Below are positions 37,001 through 47,700 of a stretch of 64,000 bases of DNA, in pieces. The notes beneath the pieces are model-generated. The model saw nothing but the letters and a program-made list of their open reading frames with translations. It was not told the origin of the DNA and ran no database searches. Source of the DNA: Omphiscola glabra. Its lineage: Eukaryota; Mollusca; Gastropoda; Lymnaeidae. A program made the position numbers and the translations under genes. Where the stretch lies: the NCBI GenBank assembly GCA_964017045.1, contig OZ024794.1, forward strand, positions 20,339,617-20,403,616. The letters are read 5' to 3'. The stretch's first letter is position 1. Each line of letters opens with the position of its first letter.

Positions 37001-37992
37001 CACCAAAAGGACAGGAAGAAAAAATAATCGGCTATCTTTTGACCAAAAGTTTCAATGTTATCATGTTTAGTAGGCTTATGGCTAATTAAATGCAAAATTT
37101 GAGACCTGTAGCTGCTGTGACTTTTATATAAAACACTTCCAATGATTCCCATGATTTTACCATCTCGACCCCCATTATGCTCCGCTGGAGTAAAATTCTT
37201 GAAAATAATTAAATTTCTCCACCATATTTTGCTTATCTATAAAAACTTTAAACATGTTAAAAATTTAGAAAATGAAAATGAGGGTAGTTGACCCCTTAAT
37301 ATTAATAGTAAGACACTAACTACTGTTCTAGTGACCTACTTCTAGTTACAATTTAGTTAGCAGTTACATTTCTCTGTGACTCTGCTTCCACATTAGAAAT
37401 CGTAAGACATGAGTATGGGGTGGGCCTCAAATGTAAAGGCTAAGACTAGTAAGACTAAGACTAAGAATTATTCTAAAAAGGGCTCTGCAAGTTAAAAGGG
37501 GTAGGAACCCCTGGCAGCCTGGAGTAAAGTAAAGACATGAATAGAGAGTGTCATTGAAGTATACTAAGTAGTAGCTATTACTATTAAATAGTGTCTATTA
37601 TCTTTTACTAGTAACCTCTAAGTTAATAAGTAGTAGACATGTAGGTCAGTGTGAGTAAGTGTAACTCATTAGTAACTGTATTACTATTAGTAGTATTATT
37701 ATTAGCCTTATTTTAATACAAACATGTCACATGAGGATTCCACATTTTTACTGGTCTCAAAAGGACATGAATCTCCATCAACAAGTTTCACTTGTTTGAC
37801 GGTTGGCAGCTGAGTAGGATTTTGTTGGATTTGGTACTTCTCTTGATAAGGGGAAGACACCTTAACGTTGCTGAATGCTCCATCTGCTCCTTTTTTTACA
37901 ATTGCATCTCCTGTCCATGAAAGAAATGCTGCTGCAGATGCTAGAACTTTAACAATTTTTGTAAACCAACAGACCCTACTACGTCGGATCAT
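13067..37992 (-). CDS. EIF2AK3: Eukaryotic translation initiation factor 2-alpha kinase 3 (PERK)
   Basis: ER membrane kinase of the unfolded protein response; it phosphorylates eIF2alpha. Coding exons, 5' to 3': 37724-37992, 31115-31244, 30380-30577, 28996-29138, 28556-28701, 27708-27838, 27430-27580, 27107-27241, 25899-26024, 24001-24151, 23294-23390, 22517-22626, 20229-20351, 19765-19908, 18693-19563, 13987-14151, 13423-13587, 13067-13231. The sum is 3420 nt, 1139 aa (human about 1116). Seen: a signal-peptide-like N-terminus ([11 protein letters not shown]); luminal sensor blocks ([41 protein letters not shown]); one TM segment (about residues 530-547, [17 protein letters not shown]); [10 protein letters not shown] loop (608-617); YAVKR Lys (about 630); a 230-residue insert loop; YIQMQL; HRDLKPSN (Asp 973); DFG (Asp 991); and MSPEQ. 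All catalytic residues are present. The 3' seventeen exons are secure. Exon 1 is less sure: it needs a weak GTTTGT donor, but it keeps the frame. Introns are rich in transposons. Confidence 0.93.
14186..14780. mobile_element. hAT-type non-autonomous element in a PERK intron
   Basis: The 595-bp element has termini TAGTGGTGGGCAAA and the inverse of CAGGGGTGGGCAAAC. It is flanked by 8-bp near-identical duplications, CTGTAAAA (14178-14185) and CTGTAACA (14781-14788), one mismatch. The ends match the Charlie/hobo-like hAT style. There is no transposase frame inside. It lies 34 bp upstream (in gene direction) of the exon encoding the DFG segment. Confidence 0.75.
15872..18120 (-). CDS. Possible nested gene inside a PERK intron (three open blocks)
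   Basis: Three blocks on the minus strand look exon-like. Block a, 17971-18120, has an ATG, 50 open codons and a GTGAGT donor. Block b, 17374-17507, follows ttttttcag, is open for 44 codons (contains [16 protein letters not shown]) and ends at GTAAGC. Block c, 15872-16099, follows an AG, is open for 75 codons with [13 protein letters not shown] and ends at TAA. Blocks b and c join in phase; a to b does not (one base is missing), so either a small exon is hidden between them, where a 158-bp MITE sits, or this is chance or a decayed gene. The family is not recognised. PERK reads through the whole region as intron. Confidence 0.3.
17682..17839. mobile_element. 158-bp MITE with CAGACCTGTTTAC ends and about 6-bp duplication
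   Basis: Perfect terminal inverted repeats CAGACCTGTTTAC, extended by imperfect 'tctt...aaaatcgtac', enclose a short AT-rich core. The flanks CATTAG (17676-17681) and CATTAT (17840-17845) look like a 6-bp target duplication with one mismatch. Same terminal family as 26243-26992 and 51713-54299. Confidence 0.7.
20680..21420 (-). mobile_element. LINE reverse transcriptase C-terminal fragment
   Basis: The minus strand carries the familiar end of a Jockey/CR1-like ORF2: RYLGVTI, then [25 protein letters not shown], a DRLE-like block near 21110, then at 20700-20850 a degenerate [13 protein letters not shown] block and a stop. Frameshifts are present; dead. It lies in the PERK intron between the exon with the glycine-rich loop (20229-20351) and the one upstream (22517-22626). 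The remaining intron (21421-22516) shows nothing but AT-rich DNA. Confidence 0.7.
25020..25830 (+). mobile_element. Helitron fragments, helicase C-terminal piece followed by N-terminal piece
   Basis: Plus-strand frames, broken by stops, recall Helitron RepHel proteins. At 25060-25345 are [18 protein letters not shown] and [17 protein letters not shown], the C-terminal helicase signature. Immediately after, at 25450-25800, come [15 protein letters not shown], a [15 protein letters not shown] block, PPVTSY and a GEDGY-like block, which belong near the N-terminus. The order is therefore inverted relative to a complete protein, pointing to a rearranged or deleted tandem. No terminal TC...CTRR ends were found. 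It lies in a PERK intron. Minus-strand open frames here (24766-25479) are shadows. Confidence 0.6.
26243..26992. mobile_element. 750-bp hAT-like element with CAGACCTGCCAACC ends and 6-bp duplication
   Basis: Termini CAGACCTGCCAACC and the inverse (ggttggcaggtctg) bound the element; identical 6-bp flanks AAACTT lie at 26237-26242 and 26993-26998. The interior has degraded short frames only. Shares the first eight terminal bases with 17682-17839 and 51713-54299. It lies in a PERK intron. Confidence 0.7.
29351..29836. mobile_element. Harbinger-like MITE with TTA/TTATTA target duplication
   Basis: The 486-bp element starts GGGGTCGTTCGCAAATT and ends with the inverse of GGGGTCATTCGCAATTTT. Both flanks read TTATTA (29345-29350, 29837-29842), consistent with the TTA/TWA target of PIF/Harbinger elements. 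Subterminal poly-pyrimidine tracts (ccccctcccccttg; cccccccccc) are inverted relative to nothing obvious. It lies in a PERK intron. Confidence 0.65.
32326..34359 (+). pseudogene. Transposase pseudogene ('Mutator-like transposase domain' type) with expanded tail repeat
   Basis: Blocks in order: [14 protein letters not shown] with a Cys-x2-Cys pair and a LKNF-SELMN-like block; [15 protein letters not shown] (first acidic catalytic motif); MSKYCHTC; a long helix with [18 protein letters not shown] (second acidic motif); a [11 protein letters not shown] block; then [36 protein letters not shown] and FNMGSKAS. The frame changes near 32500, 32610, 33005 and 33125 (the last in an A-run), and a stop lies at 33010-33012, so the gene is broken. 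After the core come 24 in-frame copies of an 8-residue repeat, then a basic tail. The domain order matches the family as I know it apart from the repeat. Confidence 0.75.
33628..34203 (+). repeat. 24-bp minisatellite, 24 copies, in frame inside the transposase
   Basis: Unit 'gcaggtgtacaaacccatctaaag' encodes AGVQTHLK. Exactly 24 contiguous units of 24 bp span 576 bp with few substitutions (AGV to EGV or EVV, TQIK once, an AHLK once) and no indels. It separates the transposase core from its basic C-terminal tail. Confidence 0.95.
34517..36678 (+). mobile_element. Degenerate piggyBac-type transposon nested in the TTAA element
   Basis: Perfect 11-bp inverted ends CTCTCAAAAGA are flanked by TTAA on both sides (34513-34516, 36679-36682), the piggyBac hallmark. 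The 2162-bp interior has an acidic N-terminal-like piece at 34780-34920 (ESDSDYK) and, near 35970-36090, a broken block resembling the piggyBac core ([12 protein letters not shown], then HGLGKGL). Many stops; dead. It inserted into the 3' part of the older element at 32248-37295. Confidence 0.75.
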
Positions 37993-38730
37993 GCTTGAGA
38001 TTTGTAAGACTTGACTTTGTTTGCATTGATCTAACCTAAAACTAAAAAAACAAATTTGTTAATTCAGAACATGCAACAAAAAACCCCAAATGACTCCTTC
38101 CAGTGTTTACTTGTTGATCGGAAGTTCTCTATACAGATTAGGATTGGCCAACAAAGCGGAAGCTGAGTCACAGGTACACGTCTGTCTGAGTTTAGTTAAC
38201 TCCTATGAATCGGGAAAATCCCTTACTCTAAAATTATCCAATCCTGATTATCCATTTCAACTACGTAAAACTATAAAAGCTACCAGGTTGTCTATAAACA
38301 ACTGATAATTTACTATTTAAATACTTTTCATTTGTTTTCAATAAAACAAAAAAAGTATTTTATTAAAATTATTGGATAAATTGTTCATTTGGCACACTGT
38401 TTTACCAAATAAATTAACAAAATAACATAGTTTAGCCTATGAATAACAAATAGTTTGTCTAACTGGAAAAAAATTTAACTGCTAGTTAAAATAATAACAA
38501 AAATACGCCGCTCACATGGCATGAGGGTCGTGTGTACAGATGTTTTAAAATCATATATGATAAATCAAAATGCTGTCATTCACTTTTGACGTCTATTATT
38601 TAACATAAGTTAAAAATTAAGATTTTTTTAAAAGTTTCCCCTACTGAATTAGAGTGTTCATTCTCAGCCCAGTAGGCGAGGCATAGTACTAAATTGTCTG
38701 GAAAAATATATAAAATTTTCAACAATCACA
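37993..38730. promoter_or_regulatory. Divergent PERK / POLR1B spacer, candidate bidirectional promoter
   Basis: The 738-bp spacer separates the predicted start codons of PERK (minus, 37992) and POLR1B (plus, 38731). It must hold both 5'UTRs and start sites. No TATA box in a convincing position or CpG-rich core was seen; the stretch is AT-rich with a slightly GC-richer part around 38090-38230 and at 38665-38695. A small open frame at 38090-38305 has no support as a gene. Confidence 0.45.
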
Positions 38731-41700
38731 ATGCTGGGATCCAAGCATCTGACATCGCCTAAATTTGGCATACCAAATGAAAAACAACACGCGGTAATTA
38801 TTTTACATCCCTGTATTTTTTTTTACTGCAGTCATAGTCTGATGAATAGTTTAGCCTTTGCTATCTCCATCCATGCTAGAGTTAGAGGTTCAATCATTCA
38901 AGTCCAAGTTCAAGAATTGCTTCTTTTTTTGTTGTTGACATCCACCATGAACATAATATCCCCCCTTCCCCAGTGACCAGTGATGCCAGAAATATGTCAT
39001 AATATTAGTATTATAATAAGTTATCTATAACGCTGTACCCCAGCCTAGGGCTGAAAAACAAAAATTAGCAAAAGAGACATAATCGTGACAATAAAATCAA
39101 ATTCATTTAAATTTATGTAATAAAGAAAAGCTGTTTTTTTTAAAAAAAATGCATATTCACCCACCCCAGAACTTTTATATGTCAAGTCATGGACAGCAGC
39201 ATCGTTTATCGGTCAGAGTGGGGGAATCAGTCGGGGTAGTAGAGTTTAAAGAGATGTGTTTTGAGTGCACTTTTGAAGGCCTGGGTGGTTGGTATATTGC
39301 AGATGTGTAGTGGAAGAGAATTCCATTGTTTGGGGGCGCAGAACGAGAAAGTACAGAGAATTGTCTTTGCCCAAGAATTCTGGTTTCCATCTTTATAGAG
39401 GCTAGTGGCAAGTGGTAAAACCTGGATGTTTTTGAGAAATTATAATTCCTATTGTCAGCCATCTCCTGTCTATTCTCCATTGATGAGGTAGCAAAATTAG
39501 TATCACAAAAAGCAAAGCAACAGCATCTCTAGCCGAATTTTGAACAAGACCTACAAGAGGATCTGGAACTCAAAAATTAACAATAAGAAATTATTAAACT
39601 GCACTTGTACCAGGCATGGTGGCTGAATGCACCCCTGTAAGTCAGCCTGCTGGCATTGATGATTGACCACCCATGAAATTTCTGTGACACAGCAGTTTTA
39701 ACTTGAAATGTTTGTGTCACAATATGCACATCAGTAACAGAAGAAAGGCACCAAGTGCAATATTTTCTTCACTATAAATGTGAGATGCATTTTAAGCCTC
39801 AGCCATGTCAAAAGAATGGTCGCGATAACAAGGAATTGGTGCATTGTATTATCGGGCAGCGAAGATTAAACCTACTTATTCTCTATAAGGACTTGTGGTG
39901 CAAGAGATATAAGAAACAGGCTATCAATTTACATCAATAACTGGGAGGAGTGGGATGAAAACCATTCTGGAACCTTGTTGTCAAAGAAGCTATAAATACA
40001 CCATGTGAAATAGAAACCTTGCTAAAAGAAAATCTTGTTAAAAAAATGGCTAAGAATAGCAACCTTTGATGTTCATCTGTGGAAAATTGCAGCATTGCCT
40101 GTCACTCTTGGTTCAGAAACTTGAGGCAAACACAAATGTGTTGATAAGAAGCTGGTTCCAAAGTAATGCATGCTGTAGAGTAATTAATTTGACTAAATTA
40201 GATCCCTCATCACCCCAATCCATTCTCAAACAAGTCTGGAATTTGGACAGAGGGTAAAAAGTAGGGTCGCAAAACCGGGGCCTTTTGCCAAAACCGGTAT
40301 TTTCAATATTGAAGTTTACGAATACTGGAATCCCGGTATTTTTGATATTTTCGATATTTAGAGAATTTTTAGTCGAGATCCAAGATTAGAGTTGAAGATT
40401 TACCAATGAAACAAAAACATTCAGAAAAAATATCACATTTTGATTTTTAATAAGCTTTTAACAAAACACAAATGTTTATCTTTAGACTTTAATCAAATGA
40501 AAAAAAAAACCTCTTAACTTCTTAATTTTAAAAGTTTTATTATCAAATCTTAAAAATAATTGGTGTTGTTTTAATCTTTAGTCAAATTTAAATAATAAGA
40601 TCGTAAAATGACAACTTGTCTAATGTTTGGTCACTTATCTTTGACCGCAAATGGTTACAAAAGTAACCTGATGAAGAGAACACTCCCTCAGAATCCACAC
40701 TGGTCGGAATTTCTAGATATTTTCTTCTTGAACCGCCTTTCTCAAATAAATCCATTCCTATGTTTACCAATGCATCCGTTGGTCTGGAAGTATTATCCTA
40801 AGCCTGAAGTTTCTTTTGTATTTCAATTTCTAATTGTCTCTTAAGCAGCAGTGTATCATCAAGTTCATCATGCTCAGATCCAAGATGTTCAATTTCCTTG
40901 GTCAAAGATATTTCCAACGAGGAATCCGCTCTCTGACCAAGCTTTTCAATATCCCCGATATGTTTTCGCATCTGGTTGCAATCTTGCCTTAGAAATACGT
41001 CCAAGTAATCACTGGAATGTGCAGACTTTAATTGAGAGTGAAGGCCTGAAGTTGTTCCTCCCAATGTTTTAAATATCTTGTTACATCTAATACATTTAGC
41101 TGAGAGATTGTCTGTAGCTTTCAAGAAATAATGCCAAATTGATGTCTTTGTTTCCGATAGTTTCATTGCTTTTCATATTTAGGTTTATTGCTTTCAGGGT
41201 TCCCAATTTCCTTCTATCAACCTTTGAAAATAAATCATTTAAAAAGAATTATTAATTCAATCAAATTGGTTTGACGTGTATAACTTTTTTTTAATGTTAA
41301 AATTGTCATGTAAATGTTTGACTAAGTACGGTACAGACACATTGGGACATTCAGTCATGTAAATTTTGGCTAGGTACAGTACAGACAAACTGGGACATTC
41401 AGTCATGTAAATTTTGGCTAGGTATGGTACAGACAAACTGGAAAATTCAGCCTGAGACAAAATAGCTCGAAAATCAATTATGAGTTGAATGTAAATTATT
41501 AATATTTGTTATCACAAAATAGAAGTAACATTATTTTTCTGTGTCTTAAACTTAAGGTATTGGATTATCAAAATACTGATTTAATTATATTTTTAAATAA
41601 GTATGTTTTTATGGCAAGATTAAAAGAAATCAAGCAATCAAAAAATATTTTTTTTAAATTTAAAGTTGACCCCGTGATTTGAGTGTAACATGTTATTATT

Positions 41701-44700
41701 TCCATACTAACTCTTAATGTAAGTCAACATTCGACCATACAAATTACTTATTTCGCAATAACATGAAGACATTTACTTACCAATCCTATACCTTCAGGTC
41801 GCGACTCGTCTGCACTTACAAACTACACACGCACGATGAAAAAACAAAACTAATCACAACGTCATGATTCTTGACAAATAAGAGTATACGGATCTAGCCC
41901 GTCGGTCGGCTCCCTTTGAAATTGAGATACTTGGTGTGATGGATTTGCACATCTCATAAATTATTGATATGTCTTGCTTTAACTACGACGTGGAAACTAA
42001 GTAAAACTATTTTTTTTAAAATTGAAAATGAAATCCCGGTTTTCATAAATCCAATCCCAGTATTTTCGAGCATCAATTATGGTCCGGTTTTCCGGTATTT
42101 TCGAAATTTGGGATCCCGGTTTTCAAGCCCTAGTAAAAAGTCTAAATTTTAAAACAAAAAAAAAAAAACACGTCTGGTTGCCTTGACTAGAATAACCATT
42201 TCTCTTATCTGTTTATTTAAAGTAATTTCCTCACTGAAACTTAAGATTTCTGTTTACTATGATTCTAACAAATATAAAAGATGCTTTTATTTTAAATTAA
42301 ACAGATATCCTATTAGCTGATCTCACAAAATTGAATTTAGTGTCTTGAAGTTAAAGAAAGAAGGATATTCCTCCATTGAACTGCACTGTTCATTATTATT
42401 TTTAACATCACTGAACTTAAATATTATTGGTTTCAGAAGTTGCAGGAAATTACCAAGGCTCATGTAGAGTCTTTTAATTACTTCCTGAAAGACGGATTGC
42501 TCAAAATGGTCAAGGTAATTTTAATTGCAAAAAAATTGATTTTAAAACAACCTCTTTTCTAGTCAGATATGTGTGATTTCAAGCCCTATTTTAATGTTCT
42601 TGAAGTTTCATCGAGTCTGTACCATAGACTGAAATAAATAGGTATGATTAGCACTGTGATGGATAAATGGCTCTAACACAAAGTTTTTTAGGCAAATCTG
42701 TATAAAATTTCTAAAGTTTGCTACATTAAGTCACCTTAATCAATTAATTACTTGCACATGTAGTCTCTTTGTCAGTTAATAAATATGAATGTAATTATTA
42801 TGCAAATCTCTGAGGAAAACTTAGTTTGATAAATTGTTTTTATTTCAATAAAACATAAATAATACTTTAAGCCCCATAAGTTTTCATATAAAGATAGATC
42901 AGCAAATTTACATGAGGTATCTTAAGATGAACTTTAAATGGTTATAATGAATATGATACCTCCTTAATATTGTAATGTAACAGTCTAATTTATATAATTT
43001 TTTAAAAATTTACATTGCATTCATTTTTGTTTATAAATTATTTATAATTAAGGCTTTTTAAGATTGTTTTCTAGTATTCTAACTTGTTAACATCCATGGG
43101 ACAATTGTTGTTTAAAGATAGTATTAGTAGTTTAACAAAATGTTATGCATTTGAAACAGCACATGAATCCCATACAATTTTATCTTGGAGATGAAGATAT
43201 GGGACCTAACAGGCTTCAACTATCACTAAGCATTACCGTACGTATATCTGATCATTTAGTTAAAATTTTATGTTTTATGTAAATATTTATTCTCCTTAGT
43301 TGTTTTTTGTTTGTTTATTATTATTATTATTTTTAATGTTAATGCTTTAATATCTGTAATGTGCTATAATTTACTTTTGTTTTTGAAAAAAAATAATTAA
43401 AGATTGAATTTTATTTTTTCTGTGTTCATGTTCAGCTGCATAAAATTATCTGAACTAAAAGTTAAAATAAGTATAAACATTGAAGTTCTTCATTTGATTT
43501 TTGTTTAAATTTTTTGTGTTTTTATTTCTCAGAAAGTACTTATTTTTCCCCCCATTGTGTCCCCTGCAAATAAAGTAGCTGTCACGAATAAAGTTTATCC
43601 TGCTGAGGTAAGATAAATTTAAAAAGGTAATTATGAACTGTTAATCCTGTTAGTTTTTGAGAACAATGGAATGTTGATTTATTCCTATAATCCTATTTTA
43701 CCCATCACTTATTTTCTTTTCAGTGTCGTGAGAGAAGATCCACTTATGCTGGTGATGTTTTGGTCAACATTTCTTTCGAGTGTAGCAATGGCAAGACTGG
43801 TAACTTTGAAAAAACAGTGGGACAGATTCCGATCATGGTCAAGGTGAATGAGCTTAAGGCTTAAGAATTAGTTGTCTTTTTTTTCTAGTGCTAGTATTTA
43901 AGTAGTACTTAGTATAGTCTCAAACAGTCCTTTTTAGTGTGAACATGGGTCTGTGACAATGAAAAAGAAATTATACTTATTTAAGACTTTAAAAAAAGAC
44001 ATTTTCTCAGCCCTGCCTTCATTGTGTTCAGAAAAGGTAAGAAAGAATCTATGAGATACCCTTTTTCATAGCCACCTCCGTGCTTTCCCTTCCGTATTTG
44101 GAATCAAGCCAGACAAAGGGTAGTTTTCTGATAAGGGACTGTTCCCTTTGCACCAGCCGCAATGTTATCTATGCCATTGTTTGTAACGGCTGCCATATGG
44201 CTTATCTTGGTGTGACTTGACAGCGTCTCTTGTATAGATGTACTGAATACCTTGGAAATATTGCACAAGATAAACAGTGTCCTATCTCAAAACAATTTAC
44301 TTCACACAAGGGCTCCAGTGACTCACCCATCACCACCCTTGTTTCATGTACCAACACGCCATCAGGGTGAACTTAGAGAACAAACTGATACATACTTATT
44401 GGACCTTGACACCACATGGCATGAATGTCATGTTCTCCTTCACTTGTTAAAATCTTTTCTCCACCCCCCTCCTTTTTATAACCTATAACCATAACCACAG
44501 ACTTTCTTTTCCTCTATTTACACCCTCTTACATAATTATGGTCTATTCCTCTTGCTGTCCTTTTTGGATAATAGATTTTATCTAAGTGTTTATTTTAATT
44601 TTTATACTATTGTTACTTGTTGTTTGTTTGCTGGAGAAAGCTATTTGCAGACATGTTAGCTGTTTTGTTACATCTTTTATACAGGTTTCCCATAACTTGC

Positions 44701-47700
44701 TTCACTAATTTCCTTTTACCTAACCCCATTACAGTCTCTATCTTACCCCCCCCCCCCCCTTATTTTTTTCCCCACTGAAAAAAGGCATTTTTCCTATTTA
44801 AAGCTAACCTCATATTTATTTTATTTCCATTCTCAAATATGTTGTACAGTTAAGAAAATGTATTATTTCCTTTCCTCTTCTTAATTCTTATTTTTATTTA
44901 TTTTAGTCTGATGCCTGTAACATTGCTAACTTAAATCCTAAGAATCTTGTTGCCCATGGAGAGGAGCCAGAGGTTTGTTGAACTAAAACATATTCTGAAG
45001 CTTGTAAGTGGTTTTAATGTTATTGGATTTATATCATTAATGATTCAAATAACTGTTCATTTTATTATAGTGTTCCTGTTAACTTTAAACATAATTTTTT
45101 ATTTTATTTTTCAGGAAATGGGCGGTTATTTTATAGTCAATGGAAATGAAAAAGTTATCCGTCTCCTTATCCAGCCAAGAAGGAATTACGTAAGTTGCAT
45201 CTTTAGAAGTATTTTTTAGACCAATGACAATAAATTGAAAATATGTTATCAATAAAGTACTGCATTCAAGGTGGCTTAACTTATGGGCAAGCTTTGCTCT
45301 CATTCTGTAAGTAATAAATTGAATTGATGTAAGTGCATTGGGCTACACACTTGTGATGGTGCTTGTCAAATCAAAGACAGAAGACTGTCTGGGAAAATTT
45401 TATCAGTTCCAACTTGCACCAGATGGGAAAAGAAATCTGAATTTACATTAATAATTTTAAACCTTAACTTCAATACAAAAAAATGAGAAATATTTGATAC
45501 AACAAATGAGAACTATTTGATACAACAAATGAGAACTATTTGATGCAACAAATGCGAACTATTTGTTCATTAACTATTGCCCCTTCTGTCTTTTAAAAAA
45601 ATTTCCTCTACATCTACAGCCACTTTGTCTGTGCAGACATTCATGGAAAAAGAGAGGTCCTGAGTACACAGAGTTTGGTGTGACCGTCCGCTGTGTTCGG
45701 GAAGATCAAATGGCTAATGTAAGTGCTTGGACTTTTATAAAGAATTAAACTAATGTAGGCTCTTTTTAAAGCTTTCACAGTAAAAACTGTGAACAAAATT
45801 ATTGCACTTTCTCTTTATAAAACTATTTTGACTTCTTTTCTCTAGAGTTTGACACTACACTATCTTCAGAATGGAACAGCCAAGCTGTCTTTTGGTGTGC
45901 AAAAAGAAGTGTTTTTTGTACCTATTATTTTGATATTGAAGGTAACTTTGTATTTGTCTTTGATGTGATGCGCCATAAATAGCGTTTCATTTGACTGATC
46001 AGTAGTCTTTTTTCTATTTCATATCCCACATCAAATCATTACAAATGTTTGTTCACAAATACAGGGTCTCCTAGAGGTGTCTGAAAAGTATATCTTTGAT
46101 GAGCTTGTGCGCGGAAGAGAAAATGATACATTTTATCGAGGGTTAGTATATAATTAAAAACTTTTATATTTTATATGTGTGTGTGATATCATAAAGGGAT
46201 AGAAGTGGAAGGGATGAAATATTGTTTGAAGTTTTCACATTTTATTTAAAATCCAGTAAATTCGTTATTAACTGTGTCTTGAATTCTTCTCCTTTGCAGA
46301 TGTGTGGTGTTTATGTTGAGGCAGATTATGACAGAGGGTCTCAACTCACAGGCTTCAGTTCTAAGTTATATCGGCAAGAGGTTCCGTGTTAAGCTCTTAT
46401 TACCGGAGTGGTACACAGATGAACAAGTTGGCAAATATTTATTTAAAAACAGTCTCTGTATCCATCTGGACAAAGATGCTGATAAATTTAATTTCCTTGT
46501 GTAAGTTTTCTTCAGTCTTCATTCATCTTTGTGGGTTATGAGTATTCTAGAATTTATATGCTTATTTATTTTGCTAAATGTTTTATGTGATTTTCATAAA
46601 AATTACATTGGATTTAAAAAAAAAAAAAACATTAGATGGTCTTCATGGAAGAAAAAGCAACCAGTCGTTTTAAAGCTCTATGACAAATTTCTTCAGAAGG
46701 TAACTTGCCAGTATTTATTTTAATGCTCCTGAGGATTCGAGATCTATTAATCTTATTTCATTTTTGCAAGTACCTCTTTCATATAGCTTTAAAAGACACA
46801 TATTGGATGTACTCAATAATTTTTTGTGCTTTATTTATTTAGTTATTGCTTTAATAAATAATTTATTGTTCATTTTGTCAGTATTCCTTTATCAGCAAAA
46901 GAAAGTGTAGTAATATATATTTATATATATATATATATAAAATAATGTGACTAATACATTTAAAATCAGACCCATTTGTTGTATTTAAATTGTCATAATT
47001 TTCCCACAATCACATTTCCTTTAGTTACTTATTTGTTTGTGCATGATGGGGCCTTTTGCACTTTTTTTTTTCATTTTGTCTTAGTCTTATTAATATTACT
47101 CATAAGTACTGTAGAAGAATATGATGTTTTTGTCTTCTGAAGATATTTCCTAAGTGTAGAGTTAAGTTTTAATATGTTATGTCATAAATGAAGCTTGACC
47201 TTAAATCTCCTTTGTTGCCAGGTACATGACACAGAAGCTGTTTGCCTTTGTTAATGGAGATTGTGCTGCTGAAAGCAGTGATAACCCTATGTTCCAGGAA
47301 ATTTTAGTTCCAGGACACTTAATCCAAATGGTGTTGGCAGTAAGTTGTTAAAGAAGGGAATGTTTTTTTTTTGGAAGGCTTTAAATCGGGCTTTATAAAG
47401 ATCACTATTAATATTTTTAAAAATCAGATTTATTTGATTAAAATCAAATCTTTAAAATTTAGATTAATTATCTAATTCTTTTTTAAATGATTAATATATA
47501 AAGTTTTATAAAGATTAAACATTACATAGTTAATATTATTTAAATTGGATATATTTTATTTAAATAGTGTTTTGAAAAAATTTTAAATAGATTTTTACAA
47601 TTTTAATTTTTTCTCATTTTTTTAAAGGTTTTATTGAGATTTATAAGTATATTAATTTTTATAAAGATTAAACATAATGTAGTTAATATTATTAAAATAA

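Larger units (their letters stand above)
32248..37295 (+). mobile_element. TTAA-type (Kolobok-like) DNA transposon, interrupted by a piggyBac copy
   Basis: The element begins TTAA|GGGG (TTAA 32244-32247) and ends CCCC|TTAA (37296-37299). Short GGGG ends plus a TTAA duplication fit the Kolobok superfamily. Inside, on the plus strand, is a decayed transposase gene (32326-34359) of the type annotated as 'Mutator-like transposase domain' in invertebrate proteomes. A younger piggyBac copy occupies 34517-36678, leaving about 2.9 kb of original element. The whole nest lies in PERK intron 1, opposite to the gene. Confidence 0.7.

Noticed and set aside
38090..38305. 71-aa open frame in the divergent spacer
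   Set aside because: No splice support or recognisable motif, and it overlaps the likely 5'UTR/promoter zone.
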